From contig NZ_STGF01000018.1 of assembly GCF_005222705.1 (NCBI RefSeq), positions 62,001 to 126,000 on the forward strand: 64,000 nt of DNA, read 5' to 3'. The notes under the pieces are model-generated. The model ran no database searches. It worked only from the letters and a program-made list of their open reading frames with translations, and had not been told where the DNA came from. Positions within the stretch are counted from its first letter, which is position 1. Every line of letters begins with the position of its first letter. Positions 32,255 to 39,734 of the stretch are shown here, in pieces. The stretch is from Paenibacillus sp. SY21-1. Its GTDB lineage: Bacteria; Bacillota; Bacilli; Paenibacillales; Paenibacillaceae. The position numbers and the translations under genes were made by a program.

Positions 32255-32949
32255 ACGCGCCGCTGGATTTGCTCGCCTTTGGCGCGCATGCGGATGATGT
32301 GGAAATCGGTATGGCCGGAACGATTGCGAAGCACGTGCAAGCGGGTTATCGGGTCGGAGTCTGCGATCTAACACAAGCGGAAATGTCATCAAACGGAACA
32401 GTGGAGAGAAGGATGGAGGAAGCGGCAGCCGCTTCCTCCATTTTGGGACTGGCTGTGCGAACCAATCTGGGCTTGCCCGACCGAGGCTTGCAGTCTACGC
32501 GCAGTCAAATCGACAAAATTGTTGAGCAAATCAGAATCCATCGTCCACGCGTTGTGTTTGCTCCCTACTGGATAGACCGCCACCCGGACCATATCGCTTG
32601 CAGCCATATGATCGAGGAGGCGGTTTTTAACGCCAAGCTTCGCAAATATATGCCGGAGCTGCCCGCCGTTCAGGTGGAACAGCTTGTCTTCTATTATATA
32701 AACGATATGGAGAACGTCTCGCTTACGGTGGATATCAGCGATGTAGCGGAGACGAAGCGGCAGTCGCTGCTAGCGTATCGATCGCAGTTTGAAGCGGTGA
32801 GCGAAGGCGAGGACCGCGTGAGCACGCCGCTGACGAACCGCTATGTCGAGCGGGTAGAGGCGCGTGACGCCTTGCTGGGACAAGCCCGAGGCTGGGCAGC
32901 CGCGGAAGGATTTACACTGAAAAAGCCGCATGCCGTAACTTTATTCTAA
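32251..32949 (+). CDS. bshB1: Bacillithiol biosynthesis deacetylase BshB1
   Basis: Zinc deacetylase removing acetate from GlcNAc-malate, the second step of bacillithiol synthesis. 232 residues of the LmbE/PIG-L fold: zinc motif GAHADDVEIG near the start and HPDH (YWIDRHPDHIACS) in the middle. The start at 32251 overlaps the mgsA stop as ATGA and gives the usual MNAPLDLLAFGAHADD. Neighbouring bshA encodes the preceding step. The position matches B. subtilis ypjG. Confidence 0.95.
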   Translation: MNAPLDLLAFGAHADDVEIGMAGTIAKHVQAGYRVGVCDLTQAEMSSNGTVERRMEEAAAASSILGLAVRTNLGLPDRGLQSTRSQIDKIVEQIRIHRPRVVFAPYWIDRHPDHIACSHMIEEAVFNAKLRKYMPELPAVQVEQLVFYYINDMENVSLTVDISDVAETKRQSLLAYRSQFEAVSEGEDRVSTPLTNRYVERVEARDALLGQARGWAAAEGFTLKKPHAVTLF

Positions 32950-33020
32950 GGAATGCATATGGTACAGCTTGCGCCTGAATACATTTAACATACGTGGCTA
33001 ACACAGGAGGTGCGACAACG

Positions 33021-34184
33021 GTGGCAAGAAAATTAAAAATCGGAATCACCTGCTACCCAACGCTGGGCGGTTCGGGTGTCGTGGCTACTGAACTAGGGAA
33101 ATTGCTGGCAGAGCGCGGGCATGAAATTCATTTTATAACGCATAGCATTCCGTTTCGCCTGGGTCAATTTAATAAAAATATTTTTTTCCACGAAGTGGAA
33201 GTAAACGATTATTACGTTTTCCGTTACCCGCCTTACGATCTGGCGCTTGCGAGCAAGATGGCTCAGGTCGCCAAAATGCAGCAGCTCGACCTGCTTCATG
33301 TTCATTATGCCGTGCCGCACGCGGTATGCGCCTACCTGGCCAAGCAGATGAACAATGACGGCCTCAAAACGGTTACAACGCTGCATGGAACGGACATTAC
33401 CGTGCTTGCACAGGATGAGTCGTTAAAAGATTTGATCAGGCTGGCCATTCATCAGAGCGATGCGGTAACTGCGGTGTCAAACGATCTGATCGAGGAGACA
33501 AGAAGGCTGCTCGATATTACGACGCCTATTGACCTGACTTATAATTTTGTCGATAAACGGGTTTATTATCCTAGAGACATCACATCGCTGCGCTCGGACT
33601 ATGCCGAGCCGGATGAAAAAATTCTTATGCATATTTCCAATTTCCGGCCCGTCAAGCGCGTTGGCGATGTTATAGATATTTTTGCCAAAGTATCCTCGCA
33701 GATTAAAGCGAAGCTGCTGCTCGTGGGCGAGGGTCCGGAGCTTTCCAGAATGCAATGCAAAATTCGGGAGCTGGGCTTGGAGGAGAAGGTTGTTTTCCTT
33801 GGCAAGCAGGAGGATGTGGCACAGGTGATTTCTTTGGCCGACGTCCTGCTTCTGCCGTCCGAGAAGGAAAGCTTTGGCCTCGTGGCGCTTGAAGCGATGG
33901 CTTGCGGCGTACCGACGATCGGCTCGAACGCGGGAGGCATTCCGGAGCTTGTGACAAACGGCGAAACCGGTTATTTGTCGGATATCGGCAATGTGGAGGA
34001 AATGGCGGACAACGCCCTGCGTCTGTTGACGAATCAGCAGCTCCATGAGCAGTTCAGACAGGCTTGTCTATTCCGTGCCCGCAACGAATTCTGCAACGAT
34101 TCGATTACAAGGCAATATGAACAAATTTATTATCGGGTGCTTGGCATGGAAGTGGAGCTTCCTGCTATGGTATGCAGCGACTAA
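33021..34184 (+). CDS. bshA: N-acetyl-alpha-D-glucosaminyl L-malate synthase BshA
   Basis: GT4 glycosyltransferase joining UDP-GlcNAc and L-malate, the first bacillithiol step. 387 residues. N-terminal Rossmann domain with CYPTLGGSGVVATELGKLLAERGHEIHF, then HVHYAVPHA. The C-terminal domain carries the nucleotide-sugar motif SEKESFGLVALEAMACGVP. The GTG at 33021 is preferred because AGGAGG lies ten bases upstream; another in-frame GTG at 32994 has none. Follows bshB1 as in B. subtilis. Confidence 0.94.
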   Translation: MARKLKIGITCYPTLGGSGVVATELGKLLAERGHEIHFITHSIPFRLGQFNKNIFFHEVEVNDYYVFRYPPYDLALASKMAQVAKMQQLDLLHVHYAVPHAVCAYLAKQMNNDGLKTVTTLHGTDITVLAQDESLKDLIRLAIHQSDAVTAVSNDLIEETRRLLDITTPIDLTYNFVDKRVYYPRDITSLRSDYAEPDEKILMHISNFRPVKRVGDVIDIFAKVSSQIKAKLLLVGEGPELSRMQCKIRELGLEEKVVFLGKQEDVAQVISLADVLLLPSEKESFGLVALEAMACGVPTIGSNAGGIPELVTNGETGYLSDIGNVEEMADNALRLLTNQQLHEQFRQACLFRARNEFCNDSITRQYEQIYYRVLGMEVELPAMVCSD

Positions 34185-34216
34185 ACTGGCGCTTGGCGGA
34201 AAGGCAGGTGTAGAAG

Positions 34217-35500
34217 ATGAAGCTGAAGCTGCCTGAGCCGCTTGCGCTTGCGCTGCCAATTGTTGAAAGGCTGCAGGAGCAGCATTACGAAGCGGTGTTT
34301 GTCGGAGGCTGTGTGCGAGATACGCTGCTCGGTCTACCCCTCAAGGATGTGGATATTGCCACCTCGGCTCAGCCGGAGCAAGTGCTCGAACTATTTGATC
34401 GCTGCATTCCCACAGGCTTGCAGCATGGTACCGTAACGGTCATGCAGGGCAAAACAGGCTATGAAGTCACGACCTTTCGTGAAGAATCGGGCTACGAGCA
34501 TTATCGCCGGCCGGAGACCGTTCAATTTATAACGAGCCTTGAGGGCGATTTGCTGCGCCGCGATTTTACCGTTAATGCCATGGCGCTGAATGCGAACGGG
34601 GAGCTGCTTGATCCGTACGGCGGCGCAGCGGATTTGCAAAGATCCGTTCTGCGCTGCGTCGGTGTGGCGAATGCCCGCTTTCAGGAGGATGCCTTGCGCA
34701 TGCTGCGCGCTGTCCGCTTTATCGGCGTATACCGTTTTTTTCCTGCCCTTGGCACCTGGAGAGCGCTTGTACGGCATCGCGAGCTGCTGCGCTTCATTGC
34801 GATGGAGCGCGTTCAAGCGGAGCTGGATAAAATGCTGGCGGGCTCCAATCCGCTGCGCGGTCTACATTTTACGCAGAGGAGCGGTCTTCTTGCCTGGCTG
34901 AAGGAGCCGCTCGATAAGAGCGTGCTGCAGGCTGTACAGAATTTAGCGACAGACAAAGGCTTGTCCAAGCATTTGGCCGGACTGCCTCGTCTAGCCGGGC
35001 TGGACAGCCGCTATGCCGCTGTGGCGATTGCGCTGAAACTGACGGAGCGGCAAACGGTTGAGGCGCTGGGTACACTCAAGTTCCCTGCGAAGCGAATAAA
35101 GCAAATAGGCGCGCTTGTTGCCTGCCATATAGAAATGCACGCCTCCCTCGCCAAGAAAGAGGGGCAAGAGCTGCTGCGGCAAAGCTGGTTGAGATATGTT
35201 CTGAAAGCAGGCAAGCCGCTATGCACGCAGTGGCTTGAGCTGGCTGCCGCTGATGACGGCGATTATACGCAGAGACTGGCCGCATGGCTGCAGGACATGC
35301 CGATCTCAACGCTGAAGGAGCTCCATTTGAGCGGAAACGACTTGACCCGCGAGCTTAAGCGAAAAGCCGGCCCATGGCTCAGCTCCACGCTACAGGAGCT
35401 GCTTTTTGCCGTAGCAAGCGGCAGCTTGCCGAACGACAGAGCGCAGCTGCTGGATCGGGCTAAACGACTGAATGAAGAGGTTAACGATGATGAAGCATGA
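34217..35500 (+). CDS. cca: CCA tRNA nucleotidyltransferase
   Basis: Adds or repairs the 3' CCA of tRNA. 427 residues, class II fold. Nucleotidyltransferase motif GGCVRDTLLG followed by the catalytic DVDIAT, then the template-like RRDFTVNAMALN motif, the neck with RFQEDALRMLRAVRF, and a helical body. The C-terminal part of about 150 residues matches Bacillales enzymes. GGCAGGTG precedes the ATG. It overlaps birA by 14 bases. Confidence 0.95.
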   Translation: MKLKLPEPLALALPIVERLQEQHYEAVFVGGCVRDTLLGLPLKDVDIATSAQPEQVLELFDRCIPTGLQHGTVTVMQGKTGYEVTTFREESGYEHYRRPETVQFITSLEGDLLRRDFTVNAMALNANGELLDPYGGAADLQRSVLRCVGVANARFQEDALRMLRAVRFIGVYRFFPALGTWRALVRHRELLRFIAMERVQAELDKMLAGSNPLRGLHFTQRSGLLAWLKEPLDKSVLQAVQNLATDKGLSKHLAGLPRLAGLDSRYAAVAIALKLTERQTVEALGTLKFPAKRIKQIGALVACHIEMHASLAKKEGQELLRQSWLRYVLKAGKPLCTQWLELAAADDGDYTQRLAAWLQDMPISTLKELHLSGNDLTRELKRKAGPWLSSTLQELLFAVASGSLPNDRAQLLDRAKRLNEEVNDDEA

Positions 35501-36464
35501 GACGGTCATACAATTGCTGCAATCCAAGCATGGTGAATATATTTCCGGCGAGACGATCAGTCAAAGGTTAGGCGTCAGCCGGACGGCGATATGGAAGCAG
35601 ATTCGAAAGCTGGAGGAAGCCGGTTATGTCATTGAGGCTTCGAGAAAGCTGGGCTACCGACTGATCAGCGTTCCGGATACGTACGATTTGGCCGCCTTGC
35701 AGGACAAGCTGCAGACGGTCTCCTTCGGGCGCGGGCTGCAGCTGCTGGATACGGTGGAATCAACGCAGATTCTAGCGCGCGAGGCAGCGGAGTCCGGAGC
35801 GGCGGAAGGGGCGCTGTTTTTGGCCGAGCAGCAGCTTGGCGGTCGCGGCAGGATGGGCAGAGGCTGGATATCCCCGCGCGGCAAAGGCATTTGGATGAGC
35901 ATGGTGCTCCGTCCGGCGGTTCCGATTCATTTTGCTCCGCAGCTTACATTGCTGACAGCGGTAGCGCTCTGCCGCAGTCTCAAACGGACGACCTCGCTGG
36001 CAATCGGCATCAAATGGCCGAACGATCTGCTAATTGAAGGCAAAAAAATTAGCGGCATACTGCTTGAATCGGCAGCGGAGGACGAGAGGCTGCGTTATGT
36101 CATTGCCGGTATCGGCATCAGCGTTAATTTGGAGGAGGCGGATTATCCGTCTGAGCTGCTTGAAAAAGCGGTGTCGCTTCGAATGGCTGGCGGCAAAAGC
36201 TGGGATCGCTCCGAGCTGCTGGCGGATTTTTTGATGGAATGGGAGCAGCTGTACCGGTTGTACGCAAAAGAAGGCTTCGGACCGATAATAACGTTGTGGG
36301 AAGCGCTTGCCGTTTCTCTGGGAAAGCCCGTTCGTCTGACAACGCCTCAAGGCGAGCTTTCAGGCGTTCCGATAGGACTTGCGGAAAGCGGAGCGATCCG
36401 GATTAAATTGGAGGATGGCAGCGTTCAATCGGTGTTTTCTGCCGAAATGGGCGAGCCTTTATAG
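35487..36464 (+). CDS. birA: Bifunctional biotin ligase/biotin operon repressor
   Basis: 325 residues. An N-terminal winged helix (about 1-60, ISGETISQRLGVSRTAIWKQIRKLE) binds biotin operators. The central ligase domain has the biotinyl-AMP loop GGRGRMGRGWISPRGKGIWMS and the Lys-bearing KWPNDLL. A C-terminal SH3-like domain follows. The ATG at 35487 follows GAAGAGG and lies inside the cca end. The earlier ATG at 35472 is less well placed. No biotin biosynthesis gene is in the window. Confidence 0.94.
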   Translation: MMKHETVIQLLQSKHGEYISGETISQRLGVSRTAIWKQIRKLEEAGYVIEASRKLGYRLISVPDTYDLAALQDKLQTVSFGRGLQLLDTVESTQILAREAAESGAAEGALFLAEQQLGGRGRMGRGWISPRGKGIWMSMVLRPAVPIHFAPQLTLLTAVALCRSLKRTTSLAIGIKWPNDLLIEGKKISGILLESAAEDERLRYVIAGIGISVNLEEADYPSELLEKAVSLRMAGGKSWDRSELLADFLMEWEQLYRLYAKEGFGPIITLWEALAVSLGKPVRLTTPQGELSGVPIGLAESGAIRIKLEDGSVQSVFSAEMGEPL

Positions 36465-36717
36465 AGCTTGCGCATTTACGGCTACCGGTATTTTTGATAA
36501 ACTGATTGTGTCAGGCGGTATTTCAACGAAAGCTGCACTGACACGGCTGGTTTGTAATTTCATATGTTGGAAATGCACACTCTGCTCTGAGCCGCCTGGG
36601 ACCGAGACAGAAGGAAGCATTTGACAAGAACGTTTCCTTTTCCGTTTAGGGACCTTTTTAGCGACGGCTAAAAGGTTTATTTGTGTTTATCCTAACGTGG
36701 AAGAGAGGATGAGATGG
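36465..36717 (+). promoter_or_regulatory. panBCD leader region, candidate pan-type RNA motif
   Basis: A 253-base non-coding leader before panB. It can form a hairpin GTGTCAG/CTGACAC (36508-36514 with 36538-36544). A second hairpin, TCTG-CTC/GAG-A-CAGA (about 36585-36612), has a bulged A. A terminator-like stem, ACCTTTTTAGC/GCTAAAAGGT (36652-36662 with 36667-36676), is followed by a T-rich tract. The pan RNA motif described upstream of panB in Firmicutes has stems with bulged adenosines, so this is a candidate. I could not check the consensus. Confidence 0.4.
36652..36690 (+). terminator. Terminator-like hairpin in the panB leader
   Basis: ACCTTTTTAGC (36652-36662), loop GACG, GCTAAAAGGT (36667-36676), one bulged T, then TTATTTGTGTTTAT. 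Ends 28 bases before the panB start, suited to attenuation. Confidence 0.55.
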
Positions 36718-37629
36718 ATGAAAAAAAGGCTAACGATCACCCATTTTAAAAAAATGAAGCAGGAAAGCAAGCCAATCTCTGTGCTGACAGCTTACGACTT
36801 TCCTTCGGCAAAGCTTGCGGAGGAAGCGGGCATTGACATTATTCTGGTTGGAGATTCGCTCGGCAACGTCGTGCTTGGCTACGACACAACGATTCCTGTT
36901 ACCATTGAAGATATTGTCTATCATACAAGAGCGGTAGCTCGCGGAGCGCAGCAGACGTTTATCGTTGCGGACATGCCCTTTATGAGCTACGGCGTAAGCC
37001 GCGAAGCCACGATGCGCGGCGCGGCGCGCATTATGCAGGAGGGCGGGGCGCAGGCGGTGAAGCTGGAGGGCGGCGTGGAAATTGCAAGCGATGTTGCCGC
37101 TCTGGTCAAGGCCGGTATTCCTGTAATGGGCCATATCGGGCTGACGCCGCAATCCGTTCACCAGCTTGGCGGCTACAAGGTGCAAGGCAAGCTGGAGGCT
37201 GACGCCGAGCGACTGGTGCAGGATGCGAAGGCGCTGGAGGAAGCGGGCGCATTCAGCATTGTGCTTGAGCTTGTGACCGAAGAATTGGCCGCTTATATAA
37301 GCGGCGAGGTAGCCATTCCAATCATCGGTATCGGCGCAGGCCGCGGCTGTGACGGGCAAGTACTCGTTTATCATGATATTTTGCAATATGCTTCGCCTTA
37401 TTTCGAGAAAAAATTCGTCAAAACCTATGCGGATATTGGAACGACAATTCGCACAGCGATTGAAAACTACGTCAGCGACGTCAAATCAGGCGTTTTCCCG
37501 CAAGAGGAGCATGTGTTCGGCGCGCAAGCAGGCACAATCGGCGCTCTCTATGGAGGAGAAGCCCGCAAAGGCAAGGATGCCGACGATGGTCAGCTTGCTG
37601 CCAGAGGAAAGGAAGTGCCGTTGACTTGA
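36718..37629 (+). CDS. panB: 3-methyl-2-oxobutanoate hydroxymethyltransferase
   Basis: First committed step of pantothenate synthesis: ketoisovalerate plus methylene-tetrahydrofolate gives ketopantoate. 303 residues, TIM barrel, with the metal motif ILVGDSLGNVVLGYDTT, GGAQAVKLEGG, and GHIGLTPQSVHQLGGYKVQG. The ATG at 36718 is nine bases from AAGAGAGG. In-frame upstream starts at 36697 and 36709 would lengthen it by 3-7 residues. First of a panBCD run. Confidence 0.96.
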   Translation: MKKRLTITHFKKMKQESKPISVLTAYDFPSAKLAEEAGIDIILVGDSLGNVVLGYDTTIPVTIEDIVYHTRAVARGAQQTFIVADMPFMSYGVSREATMRGAARIMQEGGAQAVKLEGGVEIASDVAALVKAGIPVMGHIGLTPQSVHQLGGYKVQGKLEADAERLVQDAKALEEAGAFSIVLELVTEELAAYISGEVAIPIIGIGAGRGCDGQVLVYHDILQYASPYFEKKFVKTYADIGTTIRTAIENYVSDVKSGVFPQEEHVFGAQAGTIGALYGGEARKGKDADDGQLAARGKEVPLT

Positions 37630-38498
37630 ACGTATACCGGACCAAGGCGGAGCTCAAGGCGTTTGTCGCTTCTACTCGCGCTGGGGGCAAAACAATCGGC
37701 TTCGTGCCGACAATGGGCTATTTGCATGAAGGGCATGCCAGTCTGTTAAGGCAAGCGCGCTCTGAGAATGACATCGCCGTGCTTAGCATTTTCGTCAATC
37801 CGCTTCAGTTTGGTCCCAATGAGGATTTGGATCGTTATCCTCGCGACGAGGAGCGTGATTTGGCCCTTGCACGGGAATGCGGAATCGATGCGGTGTTTAT
37901 GCCAAGCGTACAGGAAATGTACCCGCAGCAGCCGCTTACAAGCGTCATCGTACATCAAATTACGGGCCGTCTATGCGGAGCTTCCCGACCAGGACATTTC
38001 GACGGGGTGGGAACCGTAGTCAGCAAGCTGTTTCATTTGGTTATGCCGGACCGCGCGTATTTTGGTTTAAAGGATGCCCAGCAGCTGGCTGTCATCCAGC
38101 AAATGGTCGATGATCTGAATTTTGCTGTGGACATCGTGCCTTGTCCGATCGTCAGAGAGCCGGATGGCCTTGCGCTAAGCTCTCGCAACGTATACCTGAG
38201 CGCGTTGCAGCGCCAGCAGGCCGTCGTGCTGTCGCGTACGCTGGCAGAAGCGGAGCAATGGCTTCACCGGCCGGAAATCACGGTCGAGCAATTTCTAAAG
38301 CTGATTGTCGAGCGTATACAGACGGCCAAAGAGGCGGAACTGGACTATGCGGAGCTGCTTCGTTATCCAAGCTTGCAGCCGCTTGAGCCGCAGCAGAAAA
38401 CCGCTGAGCTTGGAGAAAAGCTGATATTGGCGCTAGCTGTAAAATTTGGAGCGACGAGATTAATCGACAATCGCATATTCGAGTCAGCGGAAGGGTGA
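37626..38498 (+). CDS. panC: Pantothenate synthetase
   Basis: ATP-dependent joining of pantoate and beta-alanine, 290 residues. Nucleotidyltransferase-fold motifs: PTMGYLHEGHASLL with the HIGH-like HEGH, VNPLQFGPNEDLDRYPRD, ASRPGHFDGVGTVVSKL, and REPDGLALSSRNVYLS. The start is TTG at 37626, overlapping the panB stop by four bases, with AAAGGAAG nine bases upstream inside panB. Ends eight bases before panD. Confidence 0.96.
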   Translation: MNVYRTKAELKAFVASTRAGGKTIGFVPTMGYLHEGHASLLRQARSENDIAVLSIFVNPLQFGPNEDLDRYPRDEERDLALARECGIDAVFMPSVQEMYPQQPLTSVIVHQITGRLCGASRPGHFDGVGTVVSKLFHLVMPDRAYFGLKDAQQLAVIQQMVDDLNFAVDIVPCPIVREPDGLALSSRNVYLSALQRQQAVVLSRTLAEAEQWLHRPEITVEQFLKLIVERIQTAKEAELDYAELLRYPSLQPLEPQQKTAELGEKLILALAVKFGATRLIDNRIFESAEG

Positions 38499-38505
38499 GC
38501 ACACC

Positions 38506-38889
38506 ATGTTAAGAACGATGATGAAATCCAAGCTGCACCGGGCTACAGTGACCGAGGCAAACCTGAATTATGTAGGCAGCATTACCATTGACGAGGACCT
38601 GATGGACGCCGCAGATATTTGGGAAAATGAAAAAGTGCAAATCGTGAACAACAATAACGGCGCGAGGTTTGAAACATACGTGATAACGGGCGAACGCGGC
38701 TCTGGCGTTATTTGTCTGAATGGCGCGGCGGCAAGACTGGTGCAGCCGGGCGATCAAGTCATTATTATTTCTTATGCCTCCATGACCAATGAAGAAGCAA
38801 AGGCGTACAAGCCGATTATTACGATTCTGGATGAGCGGAACAAGCCGCTGCAGCGTATTGACGCCGAGTTGCATGGAGCTATCCTATAA
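38506..38889 (+). CDS. panD: Aspartate 1-decarboxylase precursor
   Basis: Makes beta-alanine for PanC. 127 residues with the self-cleavage site Gly24-Ser25 in NYVGSITID; Ser25 becomes the pyruvoyl cofactor. The early Lys (KSKLHRATVT) and the NGAAARLVQPGDQVIIISY core are typical. Last gene of panBCD, followed by a terminator. Confidence 0.97.
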   Translation: MLRTMMKSKLHRATVTEANLNYVGSITIDEDLMDAADIWENEKVQIVNNNNGARFETYVITGERGSGVICLNGAAARLVQPGDQVIIISYASMTNEEAKAYKPIITILDERNKPLQRIDAELHGAIL

Positions 38890-38892
38890 ACG

Positions 38893-38923
38893 AGCAGGGG
38901 ACGGTATAAGCCGTCCCTGCTTT
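38893..38923 (+). terminator. Intrinsic terminator of panBCD
   Basis: GCAGGGGACGG (38894-38904) and CCGTCCCTGC (38911-38920) with one bulged G, followed by TTTATG. The T run is short. Confidence 0.65.
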
Positions 38924-39013
38924 ATGTAACGGCTGGCATGCCGTATGAAATGCCCCGCCGCAACAAAAAATGAGTGTATCGCTCCTTACTTTTTGGCGAA
39001 GGCGGGATGGAAA

Positions 39014-39718
39014 ATGTTCAAGCAAATGTTTGCAGTCATGAACCAGAAGCTTGACCAGATTATTGCGGACTACACCGGGGCTTCAGCCAATGCGAAGCAT
39101 GAATATGAACAGGACATGGATGAAATGAAGCGGATAAGCGATTCCTTCATTGAAGAGTGGTTGTTATTTGAAGAAAAGCTGAGCGATTTCAAGGAGCAAA
39201 TGTCTTCCAATGATGGGATATACGACGGGCAGTCCGAAGCTGCCCCCGCCAACCAGTCCGCTTCGCAGACTTCTGTTGCATGCCATATTTTTGACTTGGA
39301 AATACCGGATGAAGCTGCGATAATAATGAATAAAGGCCAGGGTTATTATAAATTATTTATGTTCGGTCAAGCTGCAGCACAGTTTCAGCTCATTATTAAT
39401 CAGACGCCGGAGTGCAACTTGGCCAGATTATTTTTAGGAATGGCGCATATGCATCTTCAAAACTGGAGCGAGGCGCAGCGCCATTTTCAGCTGCTGGTCG
39501 TTTTGACGGACTTTCCTAAATGGCTGGCGATGGGCTATAATGCGTTAGGGTGCATTCAAGCCATTCATCTGAATGTGGCGCGCGCGGAACAATTGTTCAG
39601 GCAAGCCTGCGATGCTGATCCGAGCTTTAAGGACCCGCAAAACAATTTGCAATCCTGCAAGAACAAATCATCGCATTTATCGCTATATTTTGGGAGCACG
39701 GAGCTGTGCTGTTTGTGA
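39014..39718 (+). CDS. Tetratricopeptide-repeat protein of unknown function
   Basis: 234 residues. The N-terminal third is an amphipathic helix region (KLDQIIADYTGASANAKHEY) with an acidic stretch. The C-terminal half holds TPR-like repeats (QGYYKLFMFGQAAAQFQLII, ARLFLGMAHMHLQNWSEAQR, AMGYNALGCIQAIHLNVARA). The ATG at 39014 follows GGCGGGATGG; an in-frame ATG at 39029 is an alternative. It is 16 bases before dinG and so probably cotranscribed. No function can be assigned. Confidence 0.75.
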   Translation: MFKQMFAVMNQKLDQIIADYTGASANAKHEYEQDMDEMKRISDSFIEEWLLFEEKLSDFKEQMSSNDGIYDGQSEAAPANQSASQTSVACHIFDLEIPDEAAIIMNKGQGYYKLFMFGQAAAQFQLIINQTPECNLARLFLGMAHMHLQNWSEAQRHFQLLVVLTDFPKWLAMGYNALGCIQAIHLNVARAEQLFRQACDADPSFKDPQNNLQSCKNKSSHLSLYFGSTELCCL

Positions 39719-39734
39719 GAGGAACGGAGCAACT

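Noticed and set aside
36621..36650. TTGACA at 36621 as a panB promoter
   Set aside because: No acceptable -10 box lies 16-18 bases downstream (GTTTAG at best).
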